7,487 nucleotides of DNA, taken from NCBI GenBank assembly GCA_020052325.1, contig JAGVPF010000023.1, positions 1 to 7,487 of the forward strand. Direction: 5' to 3'. This document shows positions 5,902 to 7,487 of the stretch, one piece after another (the stretch's first letter is position 1; every line of letters starts with the position of its first letter). Below the pieces are notes generated by a model. That model worked only from the letters and a program-made list of their open reading frames with translations. It searched no databases and was not told where the DNA came from. This stretch comes from an archaeon. GTDB lineage: Archaea; Micrarchaeota; Micrarchaeia; Anstonellales; Bilamarchaeaceae. Both the position numbers and the translations under genes were made by a program.

Positions 5902-6141
5902 ATGGACTTGGATAAATGCGAGAGCTGCGGGATGCCTATGGTCAGGCTCTCCGATTTCGGCGGAATGAAACAGGGAAACAAATACTGCAAGCACTGCACA
6001 TACGAGAACGGGGACCTCCGGCCCCGCTTCGACGTCCGCGAAAGCATGGTTCTCTATTACATGAAAACCAAGAGGAAGGAACGCGCGGATGCAGAATCCT
6101 ACGTGGATGAGATAATGGCCGGACAGCCGGCATGGCGCTGA
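5902..6141 (+). CDS. Small zinc-ribbon protein (PF12674-like)
   Basis: A 79-residue protein starting MDLDKCESCGMPMVRLSDFGG and continuing KYCKHCTYENGDLRP. The Cys pairs CESC (6-9) and CKHC (spacing CxxC...CxxC) form one treble-clef or zinc-ribbon site. CxSCGMP ... DFG ... YCKxCxxxG is the signature I associate with Pfam PF12674, a putative zinc ribbon. The C-terminal half is charged and helical (ESMVLYYMKTKRKERADAESYVDEIMAG), as is usual for these proteins, whose function is unknown. The start is set by the Shine-Dalgarno at 5890. It is probably monocistronic, with a U-tract at 6163-6175. A long minus-strand frame (5554-6204) overlapping this gene and tRNA-Met is rejected as a shadow. Confidence 0.85.
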   Translation: MDLDKCESCGMPMVRLSDFGGMKQGNKYCKHCTYENGDLRPRFDVRESMVLYYMKTKRKERADAESYVDEIMAGQPAWR

Positions 6142-6162
6142 TTTTCCGGGAGAGTTGTGGTC

Positions 6163-6175
6163 TTTTTTTATTTTT
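6163..6175 (+). terminator. U-tract terminator after the 79-aa gene
   Basis: T7-A-T5, 21 nt after the stop codon, without a strong hairpin; same style as the other terminators here. Confidence 0.55.
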
Positions 6176-6207
6176 ATGGACTTATTTTTCCGAATACAAA
6201 ACAATCA

Positions 6208-6215
6208 TTTATATT
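6208..6215 (+). promoter_or_regulatory. TATA box of the 56-aa zinc-ribbon gene
   Basis: TTTATATT is centred about 35 nt before the ATG at 6246, predicting a start near 6238 and a leader of roughly 8 nt. Two in-frame ATGs at 6222 and 6228 lie only 10-17 nt from the TATA box and would be upstream of the transcript start, so 6246 is preferred. GGGGGT (6237-6242) lies just before that ATG and may act as a short Shine-Dalgarno. Confidence 0.6.
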
Positions 6216-6245
6216 TTGTTAATGCGCATGTGTGACGGGGGTCCA

Positions 6246-6416
6246 ATGTCCGAAGAAATCCCGATCCAGGTTCCTGAGAATATCAATGCGCCGGTAGAAA
6301 TCCTCTCGGAGGCACAGAAGATAAAGAAGGGCATATGCCCCTCGTGCGACGGCAGCCTCGTTTTCCAGGAAGGATGCAAGGTCTGCTATTCCTGCGGATG
6401 GGGCGGCTGCGAGTAA
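6246..6416 (+). CDS. Stand-alone zinc ribbon resembling the NrdJ C-terminal module
   Basis: A 56-residue protein. An acidic, Pro-containing N-terminal segment (MSEEIPIQVPENINAPVEILSE) leads into ICPSCDGSLVFQEGCKVCYSCGWGGCE. Cysteines 31, 34, 44, 47, 50 and 55 follow the spacing CPxCxxxLxxxxGCxxCxxCGxxxC. I recognise this from the C-terminal zinc-binding tail of many B12-dependent (class II) ribonucleotide reductases, where such cysteines help reduce the active site. Here the ribbon is a separate gene, and no reductase domain or nearby reductase gene is present. It could be an accessory peptide acting in trans, or an unrelated nucleic-acid-binding ribbon. The motif is clear; the role is unproven. 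Confidence 0.78.
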   Translation: MSEEIPIQVPENINAPVEILSEAQKIKKGICPSCDGSLVFQEGCKVCYSCGWGGCE

Positions 6417-6448
6417 CAGCCCTCCTGCACGGCATCCTTTCCGAATAG

Positions 6449-6456
6449 TTTATAAC
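6449..6456 (+). promoter_or_regulatory. TATA box of tRNA-Ala
   Basis: TTTATAAC ends 28 nt before the first base of tRNA-Ala, so transcription should begin only a few nucleotides upstream of the tRNA. Confidence 0.65.
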
Positions 6457-6519
6457 TGCTTTTAGAAACACTTTACCATCAATGGGCTCGTAGCTCAGCA
6501 GCAGAGCACTCGCCTTGCA

Positions 6520-6598
6520 GAGCCTTTTGTCTTCTGCCCTTCAAAGGGCAAAATCCTCGGGAAAAGCCCTGAGGCGTGCAGAGGAACAGGTTCAAGAT
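6520..6598 (+). other. tRNA-Ala intron 1, position 37/38 (79 nt)
   Basis: The BHB motif has central helix CTTG (6514-6517) with CAAG (6593-6596) and bulges CAG, cut CA^G, and ATC, cut AT^C. The intron helix continues AGCC (6521-6524) with GGTT (6589-6592). Inside are hairpins GCCCT/AGGGC (6536-6549, loop TCAA) and CCTCGGG with CCC-t-GAGG (6555-6574, loop AAAAG, one bulged T). The text GGTTCAAG near its end imitates a T arm but belongs to the intron. Confidence 0.9.
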
Positions 6599-6620
6599 CG
6601 CGAGTGGCCGGGGGTGCGAG

Positions 6621-6663
6621 TGCGCCATTTTCCCAAAAAGGGGCGGTAAAACGGCGACGCATG
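6621..6663 (+). other. tRNA-Ala intron 2, noncanonical position 59/60 (43 nt)
   Basis: The intron interrupts the T loop. Directly above the T stem GGGGG/CCCCC, TGCG (6615-6618) pairs with CGCA (6658-6661). The bulges are AGT, cut AG^T, and TGT, cut TG^T. After a G-A mismatch the intron helix continues CGCC (6623-6626) with GGCG (6653-6656). Removal leaves an exact 7-nt T loop. Introns at 59/60 are known in some archaea but are uncommon; they generally need a splicing endonuclease with broadened specificity. Confidence 0.85.
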
Positions 6664-6677
6664 TCCCCCCGAGTCCA

Positions 6678-6682
6678 TTTTT
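6678..6682 (+). terminator. T5 tract after tRNA-Ala
   Basis: Five T residues follow the discriminator base directly. This is a minimal oligo-U terminator. Confidence 0.5.
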
Positions 6683-6726
6683 CATAAGTCTCGAGTTCTA
6701 GGTCCTGGGTATGTCTCAGGAAAAAA

Positions 6727-6805
6727 GGACGAACAGTGAACGGATCTTCGGCTTTGCCGGAAAGACAGAGAACGAGGTTCTCTGGAACGCCGTTCACGGC
6801 GAGTC
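6727..6805 (+). other. Branched inverted-repeat structure, unassigned
   Basis: GGAC (6727-6730) pairs with GTCC (6802-6805). Across a 5+5 internal loop, GTGAACGG (6736-6743) pairs with CCGTTCAC (6790-6797). Two hairpins sit within: CGGC/GCCG with loop TTT, and CAGAGAAC/GTTCTCTG (6766-6784, loop GAG). Apart from short internal-loop and junction segments the whole segment is paired. There is no gene between 6683 and 6965; this element and the candidate at 6835-6913 are all I see there. It could be a structured RNA, or a DNA element of the same style as the hairpins near tRNA-Met. Confidence 0.55.
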
Positions 6806-6834
6806 CATATATCCTTTGATTCTCGGATTTGCGC

Positions 6835-6913
6835 GAGGCCTTCGCCGCTGATTATGATGCTCCGGGTAGGGGACTTGGACCCGCTGGACCGATTCTGCAA
6901 ATAACTCCTTTTT
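6835..6913 (+). ncRNA. Possible small RNA, weak support
   Basis: A TATA-like CATATAT (6806-6812) is followed after roughly 25 nt by a tRNA-sized stretch with CGGGT (6863-6867) / ACCCG (6879-6883), ending in T5 at 6909-6913. ATTTGC (6827-6832) can close it with GCAAAT (6897-6902). I could not fold it into a tRNA on either strand, nor find convincing C/D or H/ACA boxes. Confidence 0.2.
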
Positions 6914-6927
6914 ACCATATAGAAACA

Positions 6928-6935
6928 CTTAAAAA
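6928..6935 (+). promoter_or_regulatory. TATA box of the lipoprotein gene
   Basis: CTTAAAAA is centred about 34 nt before the ATG at 6966, predicting a leader of less than 10 nt. An ATG at 6953 is followed after two codons by a stop and is not the start. Confidence 0.5.
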
Positions 6936-6965
6936 GATGTTGAGGCATAATAATGGTTGATTAAC

Positions 6966-7487
6966 ATGAAACTCACCCATGACATCGAAGCCCAGAAGAA
7001 GGGTCCTGGAGATAAGAACGATGACAAGAAAGGTTTCGGAAAATCACCCCTGACGGAAAAGCTCATGGGGAGGATAGCCGCCATATTCCTTGCTGCAAGC
7101 GCCCCGGCGGTGATTGTAGCTGCCACCACATCCTCGTGCGTGTTCCAGCCTGCCGGCATAGAGGTAGAGCAGGACGGCGACACGGACGCGACGCATGATA
7201 GTGGTCCGGATTCCGATGCGGATGTTGATGCAGATTCCGGGCCGGACGCTGACGTTGATGCTGGCCATGATTCCGGGCCGGATGCTGACACGGACGCGGA
7301 TGTTGATTCCGGACCCGATGCTGATGTTGATGGCGGTCTGGATGCGGGACCTGATGCTGACGTGGACGCGGATGTTGATTCCGGACCCGATGCTGATGTT
7401 GATGCAGATGTCGACAGCGGGGTGGACGCTGGGCCTGATGCAGATGTTGATGCGGGCCCGGTCGCATGCGCGGTTGCCACCACCGGC
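6966..7487 (+). CDS. Putative secreted lipoprotein with Asp-rich repeats (runs off right edge)
   Basis: The first 174 residues of an open frame. A charged N-terminus (1-36, many Lys/Asp) precedes a hydrophobic segment IAAIFLAASAPAVIVAATTSSC. Cys58 after TTSS is a plausible lipobox cysteine, so the protein is probably exported and membrane-anchored. The N-region before the hydrophobic core is unusually long for a signal peptide, and an N-terminal membrane anchor is the alternative. From about residue 70 the sequence is a low-complexity Asp repeat built from units such as DSGPDADVDADVD, with 24-residue periodicity. It is extremely acidic, a likely extracellular spacer or calcium-binding stalk between the anchor and an unseen C-terminal domain. 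Similar Asp/Ala/Gly/Pro stalks follow lipoboxes in many bacterial and uncultured-archaeal surface proteins. The antisense frame at 6929-7483 is a shadow of the repeats. Confidence 0.8.
   Translation, partial: MKLTHDIEAQKKGPGDKNDDKKGFGKSPLTEKLMGRIAAIFLAASAPAVIVAATTSSCVFQPAGIEVEQDGDTDATHDSGPDSDADVDADSGPDADVDAGHDSGPDADTDADVDSGPDADVDGGLDAGPDADVDADVDSGPDADVDADVDSGVDAGPDADVDAGPVACAVATTG
7292..7404 (+). repeat. 72-bp-period coding repeat
   Basis: The 41 bases at 7292-7332 recur exactly at 7364-7404, encoding DADVDSGPDADVD in the same frame. Flanking copies are diverged. Exact DNA identity in a low-complexity region suggests recent expansion by slippage or unequal recombination. Confidence 0.85.

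Larger units (their letters stand above)
6484..6677 (+). tRNA. tRNA-Ala(TGC) with two introns
   Basis: Exons 6484-6519, 6599-6620 and 6664-6677 join to a 72-nt tRNA. The acceptor GGGCTCG/CGAGTCC contains the G3-U70 wobble that specifies alanine, with discriminator A6677 and no encoded CCA. The D stem is GCTC/GAGC with loop AGCAGCA. The anticodon stem is CTCGC/GCGAG with loop CTTGCAC (anticodon TGC). The variable loop is TGGCC, and the T stem GGGGG/CCCCC has loop TGCGAGT. Aligned to standard numbering, the D loop has A18 before G19, and the T loop has G55 instead of U55. Both members of the usual G18-U55 pair are therefore changed, while G19-C56 is kept. The stems are perfect apart from the G3-U70 wobble, so I regard it as functional. 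Confidence 0.92.

Noticed and set aside
5554..6204. 216-residue open frame on the minus strand
   Set aside because: It overlaps tRNA-Met, the hairpin cluster and the convincing zinc-ribbon gene, and its translation shows no domain-like pattern.
6600..6620. Alternative tRNA-Ala fold using the second GCGAG (6616-6620) as the anticodon stem
   Set aside because: It leaves no T arm and no BHB, whereas the two-intron model gives perfect stems and two BHB motifs.
6840..6895. Possible minus-strand tRNA 3' half (GGGTCCAAGTCCCC resembles a T arm), split or permuted tRNA
   Set aside because: The T stem has mismatches and no strand nearby supplies a matching 5' acceptor (CCGGGTA or TCCGGGT) in the correct orientation.
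6929..7483. 184-residue Ser/Ala-rich open frame on the minus strand
   Set aside because: It is the antisense reading of the Asp repeat gene; its repeats only mirror the GATGNN codon pattern, and the plus frame has a lipobox and promoter.

Overview
The window is archaeal. The main evidence is a full-length large subunit (DP2) of the archaeal replicative DNA polymerase PolD on the minus strand. Two tRNA genes are interrupted by introns with bulge-helix-bulge (BHB) splice motifs. Several genes have TATA boxes about 25-35 nt before the start codon, with very short or no leaders. The compact layout, stand-alone small zinc ribbons, multi-pass small membrane proteins and a noncanonical tRNA intron would fit a DPANN lineage such as Micrarchaeota or Diapherotrites. 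The lineage is an inference; the sequence alone does not settle it.

Layout, left to right. The 5' end of cysS (cysteinyl-tRNA synthetase) runs off the left edge on the minus strand. It is divergent, across one palindromic TATA box, from a run of three small membrane-protein genes on the plus strand: a DUF4870-type protein, a glycine-rich four-helix protein and a second DUF4870-type protein. The last of these converges with the DP2 gene (1895-5245, minus), and the two stop codons overlap in a 4-bp CTAA. Upstream of DP2 is a stretch rich in hairpins with elongator tRNA-Met(CAT), which carries a 114-nt intron. Next come two small zinc-ribbon genes, then tRNA-Ala(TGC) with two introns (37/38 and, unusually, 59/60). 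After a structured noncoding stretch, a putative lipoprotein gene with an Asp-rich repeat domain runs off the right edge.

How the genes relate. Replication (DP2) and translation (cysS, tRNA-Met, tRNA-Ala) housekeeping genes are interspersed with small membrane and zinc-binding proteins of unknown role. No phage, transposase, CRISPR or defence gene is visible.

The most interesting material is noncoding. Mature tRNA-Ala would have A18 and G55 in place of the nearly universal G18-U55 tertiary pair. Intergenic DNA and tRNA introns between about 5300 and 6800 contain more than a dozen short, near-perfect hairpins with tiny loops, including the motif GCGAAGC. The 3' end of tRNA-Met is partly repeated downstream. 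The tRNA-Met intron can fold into a branched RNA and can also mask its own anticodon.
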